A stretch of DNA of 39,611 nucleotides from a virus. The notes below the pieces were generated by a model that was given only the letters and a program-made list of their open reading frames with translations, did no database searches and was not told the DNA's origin. Positions 1-7,476 of the stretch are shown piece by piece. The first letter of the stretch is position 1. Each line of letters starts with the position of its first letter. Position numbers and translations under genes: made by a program. Where the stretch lies: IMG/VR virus record IMGVR_UViG_3300035695_000012, positions 1-39,611 of that record. One strand, 5' to 3'.

Positions 1-127
1 GACAAGCAGGATCAGAAACCATCTTCTCTGCTCGCTTGGCCAGCATTCTTCCCCAATCAGCTTCCAGGGCTGCCCATGAGAGGAAATCGGCTTGCGCCTG
101 CCGCTCAGCATCGGTGACCGCCTGTAC
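1..127. repeat. Terminal redundancy, left copy
   Basis: Identical base for base to the last 127 bases of the window. The length equals a common maximal assembler k-mer, so this is most simply the overlap of a circular contig and not a packaged terminal repeat. The Rz1 gene reads straight through the joint and ends with a stop at 39,482-39,480, which supports circularity. Confidence 0.95.
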
Positions 128-274
128 AAGCCCTGCGGTATCGGGAAGTCTGGGCTCGGCCTGAACGGCGGCGCAGAGATCGGGGGAGAGCCGGAGCGGA
201 TGAATCTCAGGGCTGGAGGGCGTCGCGCAACTCGCCAGCAGGCACGATAGGGCGCAAAGGGCAATTCGTTGCAT
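1..274 (-). CDS. o-spanin (Rz1-like lipoprotein), continues across the circular joint
   Basis: Outer-membrane spanin subunit that would pair with the Rz-like i-spanin to fuse inner and outer membrane at lysis. The start ATG at 274 lies inside the 3' end of the Rz-like gene in another frame, the classic Rz/Rz1 arrangement. The first residues give a lipoprotein signal: MQRIALCALSCLLASC, with lipobox LLASC and lipidated Cys at residue 16, followed by a Pro/Ser stretch. The frame is open to base 1 and continues at 39,484, where it stops five bases later (TAG 39,482-39,480). The full product is 92 residues ending DPACR. The assignment rests on position, nesting and lipobox; the sequence of Rz1 proteins is not conserved. 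Confidence 0.85.
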   Translation of the reverse strand, partial: MQRIALCALSCLLASCATPSSPEIHPLRLSPDLCAAVQAEPRLPDTAGLVQAVTDAERQAQADFLSWAALEADWGRMLAKRAEKMVSDPAC

Positions 275-575
275 CGAGGTTCACCGGCTTCTGGACAATC
301 GTCCTGATCCTGACAGACGTCTTCAGGGCCTGAGCCACGCGCAGGCTACAGGCTGTTTCCGCCTCACTGGCGGCTTTTGTGGCCACGGCGTACTCGGAGG
401 CCCGCAGGCTTTCCGAGGCCTTCAGGCGGCTCTCTGAGGCGGCTAGCGACGCCCTTGCTGCGGATAGGTCGCTCTTGGTGTGATTAAGGCGCAAGGTCTG
501 GGTCGCGATCACGCCAGCAATCAGGGCTGCGGCGATCAGGCCGAGCCCTAACTTGCTGGTCAGGAAAGCCAGCAC
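207..575 (-). CDS. i-spanin (Rz-like)
   Basis: Inner-membrane spanin. The 122-residue product has one N-terminal membrane segment (about residues 9-25, LGLGLIAAALIAGVIA) followed by a long Ala/Ser/Glu/Leu region predicted to be periplasmic coiled coil (about 30-90). The lipoprotein gene for its partner starts within its last 68 bases in a different frame. The start is an ATG at 575, one base after the upstream stop at 576. It is the last complete gene of the lysis cassette after holin and endolysin candidates. Topology and gene order make the role convincing although the family is hypervariable. Confidence 0.8.
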   Translation of the reverse strand: MLAFLTSKLGLGLIAAALIAGVIATQTLRLNHTKSDLSAARASLAASESRLKASESLRASEYAVATKAASEAETACSLRVAQALKTSVRIRTIVQKPVNLDATNCPLRPIVPAGELRDALQP

Positions 576-857
576 CTACGGCGCGGGCGCAGGCGTCTGA
601 GCGGCGGTGAGGTCGGTGACGGCCTGGAGGTCTTCCGCCTGGGAAGCGGCGACCGCAGCGGCCACGACAGCCGGATCGGTTCCGGAACTGGCCTTCACGG
701 CAGCGACAAGAGCCGCAAGGGCGTCGGTAAATTCTTGGGTGACCATGGCGTGTATCCTTTTGAACTGGAGATTCAGGCAATGCCTGAGATATTCGGGCGT
801 GACGTTCGCGATCGAATGGTGCGGATGGTTGAGGAAGTCAATTTCGATGAAGTCCAT
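576..857 (-). CDS. Small conserved phage protein, unknown function
   Basis: A 93-residue acidic, Ala-rich product with no membrane segment. The ATG at 857 overlaps the upstream stop as TGATG, as at many junctions in this operon. A second start is possible at 746 (MVTQEFTDALAALV...), where an AAAAGGA sequence lies about nine bases upstream. The downstream part, with its EFTDALAALVAAV helix and the Ala/Val-rich stretch to the C-terminal APAP, resembles short proteins found beside lysis genes in other phages. I do not recognise a function. Its place between a membrane-anchored coiled-coil protein and the spanins suggests lysis or virion accessory duty. Confidence 0.65.
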   Translation of the reverse strand: MDFIEIDFLNHPHHSIANVTPEYLRHCLNLQFKRIHAMVTQEFTDALAALVAAVKASSGTDPAVVAAAVAASQAEDLQAVTDLTAAQTPAPAP

Positions 858-1219
858 CAGGTTGCCCCCGGCGACGGCGTAAAACCCGGTTGAGCCCTGA
901 CGTTATCGAGAGCCGCCCCAGCCGTCGCCACCGCACCTAAAGCGGCTTGTCGAGCTTGTTGTTCCTTCACGAGTGAAGCCTCTGCCGCCAGCGCCCGCTG
1001 TTCCATATCGGCCAACGATGAACGCAGGGTGGCGACCTCCGTCGAGATCAGGCCCGGCAAGTCCTTCTTCAGCTCATCCCAGCTTGTCGAGAGACTGGCC
1101 GAGATGGTGCTGACGATATCCTTCGGGCTCGCGACCGCAACGGGCTTCTGATGCGTATAGCCCCACCAGATGGCCACGCCGATCACCAGAAGCACCAAGC
1201 CGATGATGATGTCCGTCAT
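857..1219 (-). CDS. Membrane-anchored coiled-coil protein in lysis cassette
   Basis: A 120-residue product with an N-terminal membrane segment (residues 3-21, DIIIGLVLLVIGVAIWWGY), then a periplasmic region with helical heptad character from about 45 to 105 and a short Pro/Gly tail. The ATG overlaps the endolysin stop as ATGA. The topology is spanin-like, but a better Rz/Rz1 pair lies just downstream. It could be a second envelope factor, an antiholin-like regulator or an accessory holin. No catalytic motif is visible. Confidence 0.7.
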   Translation of the reverse strand: MTDIIIGLVLLVIGVAIWWGYTHQKPVAVASPKDIVSTISASLSTSWDELKKDLPGLISTEVATLRSSLADMEQRALAAEASLVKEQQARQAALGAVATAGAALDNVRAQPGFTPSPGAT

Positions 1220-1884
1220 GCCGCTTTCCTATGGTTCAGCACCGTCGAGACGATCCCGAGGATAGCAAGTCCTCCGGCCACCGTCAGGAAGATTGTCTGG
1301 ACGTGCTGGATGATCGGTGCGCCCGCGTAGGCCGAGAGCTGATCGGCCCAGCCCTTCAGGATCGGAGCATATTGCGAGGCCTGGGTTGCCGCAGCACCCA
1401 GCACGGCGACGCCCCCGCCCACTTGAGCCACAAACGGCTTCTGCGTACTGAGCGGCGCTCCCTTGGCCCCCACAACGCCCGCCAGATGGATACCCTCGGC
1501 GATCACGCTGTCCGGATAGGGATCGGACCCGTTCTCGTGCAGAATGATGGCGCGCACCATGGCCGTCATGGTGGCCTCGTCGTCCACGTTGATCTGCGCA
1601 TCTGGCGAAACACCCACGGCAGAAGCCACAGCCGTCACGTAGGCGCTGGTGTTGTTCTCTCCGGGAGGAGCCCAGCGGTTGATCATGCCGCGTATCGTGG
1701 AGAGCCCGTGTTGGGTCTGGTAGTTGATCAGCAGGCGCGCCGCCGCCCGAATGCCCCACTTGGGATCGGTGAAGACCACGAAGCGCGGGCCCGTGGACTG
1801 ATCTTCTGCCGCGCCCTGCCACTGAGTATTGGGGTCGCGGTCGATGTTGCAGGGGTTGGCGTTGCGGATTCCGCGAGAGGTCAT
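1216..1884 (-). CDS. Lysozyme-like endolysin candidate with C-terminal membrane segments
   Basis: A 222-residue product. The N-terminal half (about 4-115) carries RGIRNANPCNI, WGIRAAARLL and NRWAPPGENNT, typical of a lysozyme-superfamily domain found in phage virion and endolysin proteins (usually written RGIRNxNPGNI ... RWAPxxEN). I infer peptidoglycan cleavage from that family. The C-terminal half has two hydrophobic stretches (about 151-168 and 197-216) before a basic HRK end, unlike soluble endolysins, so the enzyme may be membrane-tethered. The gene is coupled by ATGA to a holin-like gene upstream and by ATGA to a coiled-coil membrane protein downstream. A virion-associated lysin is the main alternative. 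Confidence 0.75.
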   Translation of the reverse strand: MTSRGIRNANPCNIDRDPNTQWQGAAEDQSTGPRFVVFTDPKWGIRAAARLLINYQTQHGLSTIRGMINRWAPPGENNTSAYVTAVASAVGVSPDAQINVDDEATMTAMVRAIILHENGSDPYPDSVIAEGIHLAGVVGAKGAPLSTQKPFVAQVGGGVAVLGAAATQASQYAPILKGWADQLSAYAGAPIIQHVQTIFLTVAGGLAILGIVSTVLNHRKAA

Positions 1885-2063
1885 TGACCACCGAGACGCT
1901 TGAAGGCCTGCGATATTTCGCTGGCGAATGTGCCAGTCATTATAGCTATTCCGGTGCCAATACCAATCAGCCAGGTACGCCAGTTGGAAAGACTTTCAAT
2001 CTTCTTCCCGTGGGTCTTCAGTGTATCCTCGATCCCGTCTTTCCAGCGCTCGTCGTCTTCCAT
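1881..2063 (-). CDS. Holin-like small membrane protein (XhlA-type topology)
   Basis: A 60-residue protein with a charged N-terminal helix (MEDDERWKDGIEDTLKTHGK, likely short coiled coil), one membrane segment (about 31-48, LIGIGTGIAIMTGTFA) and a short basic tail. This is the topology of XhlA-type accessory holins. It overlaps the endolysin start by four bases (ATGA) and is itself coupled to the upstream membrane protein by TGATG, so the three would be made together. Pore formation is inferred from topology and neighbours only. Confidence 0.75.
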   Translation of the reverse strand: MEDDERWKDGIEDTLKTHGKKIESLSNWRTWLIGIGTGIAIMTGTFASEISQAFKRLGGQ

Positions 2064-2527
2064 CAGCGGTCATCCATAGCCGCAGAACGTGCGCCATAAG
2101 GGCTGCTGCGTTGGCTGCGAGCAGGAGGCCGGTTACGAATAGCCATCCATGCACCGGTCGCCCCCGCCACCAGCAATTGCACTCCAAAGATCACGTTATC
2201 TACGGCGTAGTATGTCCACGTTCCCTCGATCCGGAGAGGGAAACTCACGAGATCGAATACGACCATCAAGCCGTACAGTAGCAGGATGAGTTCAAAGGCG
2301 AAAGTTCGGCGTTTGTAACTTGAGGTTGCTACAGCCGCGCCGCAGATAAAATGAATCATCGGGATCACGATGGGGGCATTGGCGAAACCGAAATAGGAGA
2401 CTGCAAGATTGGTCCCAACCCATGCGCCAAGCAGCACGATCCCCACCTTCTGAAGGACGTGATCCCGCGAGGACCGCACCGCCATCAGCATGGCGAGTAC
2501 CGCGAGCAGGAAAGCGGCAGAAATCAT
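2063..2527 (-). CDS. Multi-pass membrane protein in lysis cassette
   Basis: A 154-residue product with about four membrane segments (roughly residues 2-18, 27-45, 50-68 and 80-98, with another hydrophobic stretch near 110-130) and a basic C-terminal tail rich in Arg, Pro and Ser. I chose the ATG at 2527, four bases after the upstream stop; the frame is open further up to a TTG at 2578 that would overlap the previous gene. Its stop overlaps the next ATG. It may be a second holin or antiholin, or a protein that alters the host inner membrane. I do not recognise the family. Confidence 0.65.
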   Translation of the reverse strand: MISAAFLLAVLAMLMAVRSSRDHVLQKVGIVLLGAWVGTNLAVSYFGFANAPIVIPMIHFICGAAVATSSYKRRTFAFELILLLYGLMVVFDLVSFPLRIEGTWTYYAVDNVIFGVQLLVAGATGAWMAIRNRPPARSQRSSPYGARSAAMDDR

Positions 2528-2531
2528 CGTG

Positions 2532-2729
2532 TTACGGACCCGGAGGGGGCTTATTCGTCCCGTCAAAAGGCCGAACAATACCAGGACGTTCCACGATCAG
2601 GTCTTCCAGCGCACGATATAGCCTCTCGTGAAGGACCGCCACGGCGCGTGAGTCGGGGTTGCGGCTCTCCACGATCTGGAGCGCATCGTAGATGTGGGCC
2701 GCGTGGGCCGAAGCTTCTTCGTCGGTCAT
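2532..2729 (-). CDS. Small hypothetical protein
   Basis: A 65-residue, acidic, mostly helical product (MTDEEASAHAAHIYDALQ...) with a Pro-rich end (KPPPGP). The ATG at 2729 has an AGGA sequence 10 to 11 bases upstream and begins six bases after the glycine-rich adhesin gene stops. Longer readings of this frame run through the glycine-rich gene and are shadows. No function is recognised. Its position between the adhesin and lysis genes is compatible with a chaperone or regulatory role, but nothing in the sequence shows that. Confidence 0.65.
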   Translation of the reverse strand: MTDEEASAHAAHIYDALQIVESRNPDSRAVAVLHERLYRALEDLIVERPGIVRPFDGTNKPPPGP

Positions 2730-2734
2730 GATGT

Positions 2735-3517
2735 CTATCCTGTGATGGTGAAGGTTCCGTTCGAGGTAAACGTGTGGATCGTATAGCCACCGCTTGTCGT
2801 GATGGTTCCTCCGGTCGCGGCGACCGAGCCGGTAACATAGCGGATGATGACGGTTCCGTTGACCCCCGCCGCGCCCGCGCCGCCGTTGCCGCCATGGCCG
2901 CCGCATCCGGGTGTGCTGGGGAAACTGCCGCCGCCGCCGCCATCGCCACCCACGGCATAGGTAACCGAGGAGCCATTGATTGTGGAGGTGATCCCCTGGC
3001 CGCCATTGGGCGTGCTTCCGGCTAGATTCGCTCCGCCGCCGCCGCCGCCTGGGCCTGGATTGGCCGCGCCACCTGCGCCACTATGACCCTGGCCCGCAGT
3101 GCCTCCGACAACGGTTGAATTGTCCTGCCCGGAGCCCCCGCCAGAACCACCGACCCCTCCTGCGTTTCCATAGCCGCCACCGAGGCCGCCGCCGGTCGCC
3201 ACAACGAGAGCGCCGATGGAGCTGTCACCGCCCTTTGTTCCGTCCGACCCGGCTCCGTTTCCGGGGTTGCCGCCCACCCCAACCGTGATTGTATAGGCCC
3301 CCAGGGCCAGCGTGGTTGCGCTCGTGAGGTAGCCCCCAGCGCCCCCGCCACCACCAGCGCCCGTCGAGGCCGTGACTGAACCGCCGCCGCCGCCGCCACC
3401 GGCCACCACAAGGTATTCCACCGTGCGCGTCGTAGAGCGCAAGGTGATCATCCCGCGAGGGCCTGCCGGGGTGCTTTTGGTCACGAGCCCCCAGAGATAG
3501 CGGTGGATTTGCGTCAC
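2735..3517 (-). CDS. Glycine-rich tail adhesin-like protein
   Basis: A 260-residue product. After a short N-terminal region, YLVVAGGGGGGGS opens a glycine-rich domain that fills residues 35 to 225 with runs of Gly broken by short beta segments (YTITVGVGG, GTVIIRYVTGSV). The C-terminal end repeats the beta pattern GGYTIHTFTSNGTFTITG. Glycine-rich domains of this kind occur at phage fibre tips and adhesins (T4-group gp38 has a similar polyglycine-helix sandwich), where the loops choose the receptor. I infer receptor binding. The start is a GTG overlapping the upstream stop (GTGA). It follows two fibre-like genes, consistent with the tip of the adsorption apparatus. Confidence 0.75.
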   Translation of the reverse strand: MTQIHRYLWGLVTKSTPAGPRGMITLRSTTRTVEYLVVAGGGGGGGSVTASTGAGGGGGAGGYLTSATTLALGAYTITVGVGGNPGNGAGSDGTKGGDSSIGALVVATGGGLGGGYGNAGGVGGSGGGSGQDNSTVVGGTAGQGHSGAGGAANPGPGGGGGGANLAGSTPNGGQGITSTINGSSVTYAVGGDGGGGGSFPSTPGCGGHGGNGGAGAAGVNGTVIIRYVTGSVAATGGTITTSGGYTIHTFTSNGTFTITG

Positions 3518-3909
3518 GCGAGGATTTCGTAACTGACCGTGAAGACTAGTTTATTGGCGGTTCCTGAGGTGATGCTGATTGAGGTTCCCTCCTCCAGATA
3601 AACCTGGGTGGTCTTGTCGATCACGATCAGCGAAGCATTCGCCGGAACCGCAATGGTGGAGGCCAAAGCATAGGCGGTTCCACCAGAGGGGGCCGAGCCC
3701 TGCGCCACCGCCCCGTTGGTGTACACGGCCACCGTGGCGTTGACCGGATTGGTGCCGTCCACGTTGGCTGCAACCAGGCTGTTGAGCTTGAGCGCCTGCC
3801 CGCTGGCGGCGGCATTCGGCAACAGGATCACCGCCGTTGTTCCTGAGGGGATATAGTACGTCGTCTTGGCGGTGATCGTGGTGAGAGCATTGAGGTTGGG
3901 AGCGGCCAT
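3514..3909 (-). CDS. Probable virion or fibre-associated protein
   Basis: A 131-residue, Ala/Thr/Ser-rich, beta-predicted product with few charges (AAPNLNALTTITAKTTYYIPSG ... KLVFTVSYEILA). This composition is typical of small head or tail decoration and fibre-attachment proteins. The ATG at 3909 has a good AGGAAAG ribosome site just upstream and its end overlaps the adhesin start. I cannot name the family. Its place between a fibre-like and an adhesin gene suggests that it joins or caps those parts. Confidence 0.65.
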   Translation of the reverse strand: MAAPNLNALTTITAKTTYYIPSGTTAVILLPNAAASGQALKLNSLVAANVDGTNPVNATVAVYTNGAVAQGSAPSGGTAYALASTIAVPANASLIVIDKTTQVYLEEGTSISITSGTANKLVFTVSYEILA

Positions 3910-3918
3910 GGGGCTTTC

Positions 3919-4290
3919 CTAAAGTCCGAAGACGAGAGCTGCGGCGATGGGATTCATCCCGGCCACATACGATGTTCCGTTGCTTTGCAAGACCGCCCCG
4001 TTGGGAACGATCGTGCTGCGGCCCGTGCCGCCATTGGCGATAGTCTGGACGTCACCATAGCGCAGGGCGTCACCCGCCACCGAGGGCGCACCCAGGCCTG
4101 TGATCTTGAAGTTGTGCATCGGAAGATCGGCGGTCGGGGTTTGCGTCCCGTCCTTCAACATGCAGGTGCTCAGCCCGGTCGTCAGATCGGTCTGAAAGGC
4201 GTTGAACATGGTAGAGGAGATCACCGTAGAGGTGACCACCGGCAAACCGACCGAATTGGCGCTCCAGACACCGGCCCCATTGAAACTCAT
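3919..4290 (-). CDS. Tail fibre-like protein
   Basis: A 123-residue product starting MSFNGAGVWSANSVGLPVV, then VISSTMFNAFQTDLTTGLSTCMLKDG and a PMHNFKITGLGAPSVAGDALRYGDVQ segment. The pattern 'PMxNxKITGLxxPxxxxDAxxxGxV' is a common connector in tail fibres and spikes, which often precedes a receptor-binding part. Here the protein is short and the adhesin is encoded by later genes. I chose the ATG at 4290 because it overlaps the stop of a tiny upstream gene as ATGA; the frame is open three codons further. Confidence 0.75.
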   Translation of the reverse strand: MSFNGAGVWSANSVGLPVVTSTVISSTMFNAFQTDLTTGLSTCMLKDGTQTPTADLPMHNFKITGLGAPSVAGDALRYGDVQTIANGGTGRSTIVPNGAVLQSNGTSYVAGMNPIAAALVFGL

Positions 4291-4358
4291 AGCTTCCAAG
4301 CCTTCTCAAAGAGGAAGAGGGAAAGGCCGATCAGGAGGCCCGAAAGAATGGTGCTCAT
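4287..4358 (-). CDS. 23-residue membrane microprotein
   Basis: A micro-gene of 24 codons encoding MSTILSGLLIGLSLFLFEKA plus WKL. It is a single hydrophobic helix (about residues 4-17) with a charged, aromatic end. Its ATG overlaps the stop of the ejection-type protein (ATGA at 4358-4355) and its stop overlaps the ATG of the fibre-like gene (ATGA at 4290-4287), so it is translationally coupled on both sides. That tight fit, and no wasted base, make it a likely real gene. A membrane role (entry, superinfection exclusion or lysis timing) is speculation. Confidence 0.6.
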   Translation of the reverse strand: MSTILSGLLIGLSLFLFEKAWKL

Positions 4359-5749
4359 GGTAGCGCATGGAGGCCCAGCTTGGCCCCCTCTCCCAATCCG
4401 AGCCCAATGGCTCCGTACATGGCGATTTTCTTGCGGAAGGCGGCCTTCCCTTGGGCGGTCGTCGCGGCGTCGGCCAGTTGCAGGAAGTCGCGGTATTCCT
4501 GATCCTGAACGAGGCCCTTCTTGGCCAGCTTGTCCACGATCTGCCGGGCGGTCGCAGCGGAATCCTTCGGGGAGAGCATTTCCAGCTTCGCGGCGGCGGC
4601 CTGGAGGTCCGGGGCCAATTTATCGATGGCCTTGGCCCGCTTCGTCCATTCCAGTGCTTGCGCCCAATTCTCGCGGACAGGGACGCTCGTTCCGCCCGTG
4701 TAGGCATCTTCAACCGAGTTGAGGGCCTTCACGAGGTCGCGGCGCTCAAGCTTGTCGATGGCCGCTGCGCCGGAAACCTCGCCCTGGAACGCGGGCTTGG
4801 CGATCTGGCGGCGCAGGTTCTGGATCGTTTCGAGGCTCGGCTTCGGTCCCGAGTCCGGCGAGAGCGTGTCGATGATCTGCTGGTAGACCTTGCTCTGATC
4901 CGCCGTGGGGATCGTGGCGACCGGACCATTGGGGTTCTGCTTAGCGCGAAGCGTGGCCACGAGCTGCTGAGCCTCGGGCGTATCGGAGGGGGCAATGCCC
5001 TGTTCTGCCTTCTTGGCGACCACAGCATCCATGGCGGCGCGCGCCTCATTGCTGGCGGCTTTCCCGGCTTCGGCCTTGGCGGCGGCTTGGGCTCCGGATT
5101 CCTGCTGGGCGAGCACCTTGGCGAGAGCGGCTGAGCGCACATTCTCCGCCGCTGGCGTAGCTCCCGCATCCAGAACCGAGGCGATGCGCTGCCCAGCCGT
5201 CCGAACGGCGGGCATGACCATTGGCAGAAGTTTGGAGGTCGCGCCCCCGACAAGCTTCGCGCCGGGAACGAGCGAGGCTCCGGCGGAGAAGTCTTGCAGG
5301 GCGGTATGGGCTTGGTCGTTCAGCGGTGGTGATTTGCTGCCCGTGAAGTAGTCTCGGGCCGTGTCGTAGTAATGACCGCCGAGGGCGGAGCCGAGCCCGA
5401 CACCTTCCGTCTCTGCCGCCGCCGCACCCACGCCACCGGAGGGGATGGCCATGGCCGCCGCAGCCGGAGCCGCGAGAACACCGCCCGCGATCATGCCCCC
5501 CGTCTGCATGGCTGTGCGGCCATACTTGCCAGTGAGGTTCTGAAGGCCGTGGGCGACGCTATCCGCCGCTTCCACCGCCCGATCCATGAAGGATTGAGGC
5601 TTCGCTGGAGCCATCCCGACTTTCTTGTCGAACTCGGCGCGCGGCATGTCCGAGTAGTGCTTCGCATACAGAGCATCGGCCAGCTGCTTGTCCGACATGT
5701 CGTCGTAAGCACCGGGGTTCTGTGCGCGAAGCTCGGCAATCGTTGCCAT
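4355..5749 (-). CDS. Internal virion / DNA-ejection type protein A
   Basis: A 464-residue product with a conserved-looking N-terminus (MATIAELRAQNPGAYDDMSD, then DKQLADALYAKHYSDMPRAEF), a Gly/Ala-rich hydrophobic region (about 80-120) and a long Ala/Glu/Lys/Gln helical C-terminal part. The last 25 residues are again hydrophobic. This build, large, alanine-rich, with amphipathic and membrane-active stretches, and the position between tail and fibre genes fit podovirus proteins that are packed in the capsid and injected to form the channel. The function is inferred from context, not from a catalytic motif. Start coupling: its neighbour stops on the same base (TGATG). Confidence 0.75.
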   Translation of the reverse strand: MATIAELRAQNPGAYDDMSDKQLADALYAKHYSDMPRAEFDKKVGMAPAKPQSFMDRAVEAADSVAHGLQNLTGKYGRTAMQTGGMIAGGVLAAPAAAAMAIPSGGVGAAAAETEGVGLGSALGGHYYDTARDYFTGSKSPPLNDQAHTALQDFSAGASLVPGAKLVGGATSKLLPMVMPAVRTAGQRIASVLDAGATPAAENVRSAALAKVLAQQESGAQAAAKAEAGKAASNEARAAMDAVVAKKAEQGIAPSDTPEAQQLVATLRAKQNPNGPVATIPTADQSKVYQQIIDTLSPDSGPKPSLETIQNLRRQIAKPAFQGEVSGAAAIDKLERRDLVKALNSVEDAYTGGTSVPVRENWAQALEWTKRAKAIDKLAPDLQAAAAKLEMLSPKDSAATARQIVDKLAKKGLVQDQEYRDFLQLADAATTAQGKAAFRKKIAMYGAIGLGLGEGAKLGLHALP

Positions 5750-7476
5750 CAGCGGATGCCTAGCGGATCGGGTTTAGCGGCTCCGGGCTTGATCGTCGGA
5801 TTCAGCGTCACCGCCATATCGCCCTCCATCTTGGACAGGCGGCTATCGAAGCCAGCCGTGCGGTTCGCCATGTCCTTCTTCATGGTGGCGATACCGGCGG
5901 AGAGCTGGCCTTGGTTGGCGAACTTGGACAGGCGGTCGTAGGCCTCTTTCCGAGCCGAGTCGGTCGTGGCCGCCGCCCCCATCGACCCCGAGGTGACTTT
6001 TGCGTACTCGTCCAAGAATGTGCCCAGAGCGGCGTCGAATTGAGTGACACCGGGATCACCGAGAACCGCTTTGCGGCCCGTTTGAACCCACTGGTTCAGG
6101 ATCGGAGACTTCAGCGGTCCCGCGCCCTTGGGCGCAAGGCTGAGCGCAAGGTCCGCGTTGCGAATGGCGGTGTCTTCGAAGCTCTTGACCTTTTCAGCCT
6201 GCGTCGTGAGGTTACGGTAGGCACCCGAGGTCGCATTGAACTTGGCCGCGTTGCCTGCTGCCTGCGTTCCAGACAATCCCGCCGCCTGCGCCTTTTGGGC
6301 CGCCGCCGCAAGAACGGCCTGCTTAAGCACCGCGCCGCCCATTCCCATGGAGTCCAGCTTGCCAGTGGCGAGATATTTTTCTGCAAGGAAGTTGATGGTC
6401 TGCGGATCGGGCGTTCCGGCGCGCTGCTTGGCCAGTGCGAGGTTTTGATACTCGATGCCAAGCCGGGCTTTCGAGAGACCAACATCAGCCCAGCGGGCTT
6501 TCAGGTTCTCCTCGGAAATCTTGGCGGCGTGGCCATCGTAGACAACCGAGGGATCGCCTGTGAGTTCGTTGACCTTGATCACCACATCCTGCGGAATACC
6601 AGCCTTCTGCTTTTCCTCCGGGGTGGCGTAGCGCTCCTTGGGCTTGAGCGCGTTCTGCGTCACCGCCGTGATCATGGGCTCAAGGCCAGCCGTTCCGCGA
6701 GCCTCTGCGATGGCGGCGGCGGCGGGCGCGATTTCCGGCGGAAGGTTCAGGGCCGGAACGAGGGCCTTGGCGCGCGTGACATCCGCCATGCGCTCCTGCT
6801 CTTTCTGCGCCGCAGCATCTTCCAGATCGGAAATCTTCTGCACCTGCTCCTTAGCGGATTGCACCATCGTGCCCGCCTGCGCAGCGTAGGGCGTTCCGGC
6901 GAACTGCGCTTGGAGAGCGAGCGCCTTCTGGTAGTCTTGGAGCGCCTTCATCTTGCGAGGCGATGGAGGCGGAGGAGTGGCCTGGGCGACCGGAGGCGCT
7001 GGCGTGGCGTCAGGAGGCGCTACGGGAGGCGCCTGCGGGCCTTGCGGCATCGGCTGGGGCTGGACAGCTTGCGGCGGTTGCATGGGCTCAGGGCGCGGTC
7101 CTGCGGGCGGAATACCCGTCAGGGCCTCGGGGCTGAATTGAGCCTGCATATCCGGCGGCGGAGGTGCGGCAATCGGCGCGGCCACGGATGAGGAAGGATC
7201 GCCGAATTGGATGTTCAGGGCTTGATTGAAGGCTTGGGCCGTGCGCTGGCGGAGCTGATCTTCGTGCCCAGCGGCTTTGCGGGCTTCCCACGTCCCAGCG
7301 TAGCCCTGCAACGCCTTGGCCAGTACCGCCGTCCATGGGATCGGTGCCTGCGTGCCCTTGTAGGACTGGATTTCGATGGGCTGTTCCGCCTGCTGTGTCA
7401 GTATATCCGCAAGCTTCTGGCGGCGCTGGATTTCCGCAAGCTGAGAGCCATAGTCGGTGAGGCTGACTTGCGGCAT
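5749..7476 (-). CDS. Internal virion / DNA-ejection type protein B
   Basis: A 575-residue product. Residues 1-95 are helical (RRQKLADILTQQAEQP), 95-175 form a Pro/Gln/Ala linker with many PPP and QP steps, and the remaining 400 residues are Ala/Lys/Gln-rich helix. There are no membrane segments or enzyme motifs. Together with the two neighbouring large, low-complexity proteins it forms the set of three expected for podovirus ejection proteins (compare P22 gp7, gp16 and gp20), an analogy from size, order and composition. The start ATG directly follows the upstream TAG (TAGATG). Confidence 0.7.
   Translation of the reverse strand: MPQVSLTDYGSQLAEIQRRQKLADILTQQAEQPIEIQSYKGTQAPIPWTAVLAKALQGYAGTWEARKAAGHEDQLRQRTAQAFNQALNIQFGDPSSSVAAPIAAPPPPDMQAQFSPEALTGIPPAGPRPEPMQPPQAVQPQPMPQGPQAPPVAPPDATPAPPVAQATPPPPSPRKMKALQDYQKALALQAQFAGTPYAAQAGTMVQSAKEQVQKISDLEDAAAQKEQERMADVTRAKALVPALNLPPEIAPAAAAIAEARGTAGLEPMITAVTQNALKPKERYATPEEKQKAGIPQDVVIKVNELTGDPSVVYDGHAAKISEENLKARWADVGLSKARLGIEYQNLALAKQRAGTPDPQTINFLAEKYLATGKLDSMGMGGAVLKQAVLAAAAQKAQAAGLSGTQAAGNAAKFNATSGAYRNLTTQAEKVKSFEDTAIRNADLALSLAPKGAGPLKSPILNQWVQTGRKAVLGDPGVTQFDAALGTFLDEYAKVTSGSMGAAATTDSARKEAYDRLSKFANQGQLSAGIATMKKDMANRTAGFDSRLSKMEGDMAVTLNPTIKPGAAKPDPLGIR

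Noticed and set aside
1996-2187. Leftward 63-codon frame with a hydrophobic stretch overlapping the membrane and holin-like genes
   Set aside because: It lies wholly under two genes whose own overlap (TGATG at 2063) fits the operon pattern, and it has no coupling or ribosome site of its own.
4306-4713. Frame of 135 codons under the ejection protein gene
   Set aside because: It has the Pro/Arg/Ser bias usual for a shadow frame and starts inside the larger gene; the 23-codon gene at 4,287-4,358 is better supported.
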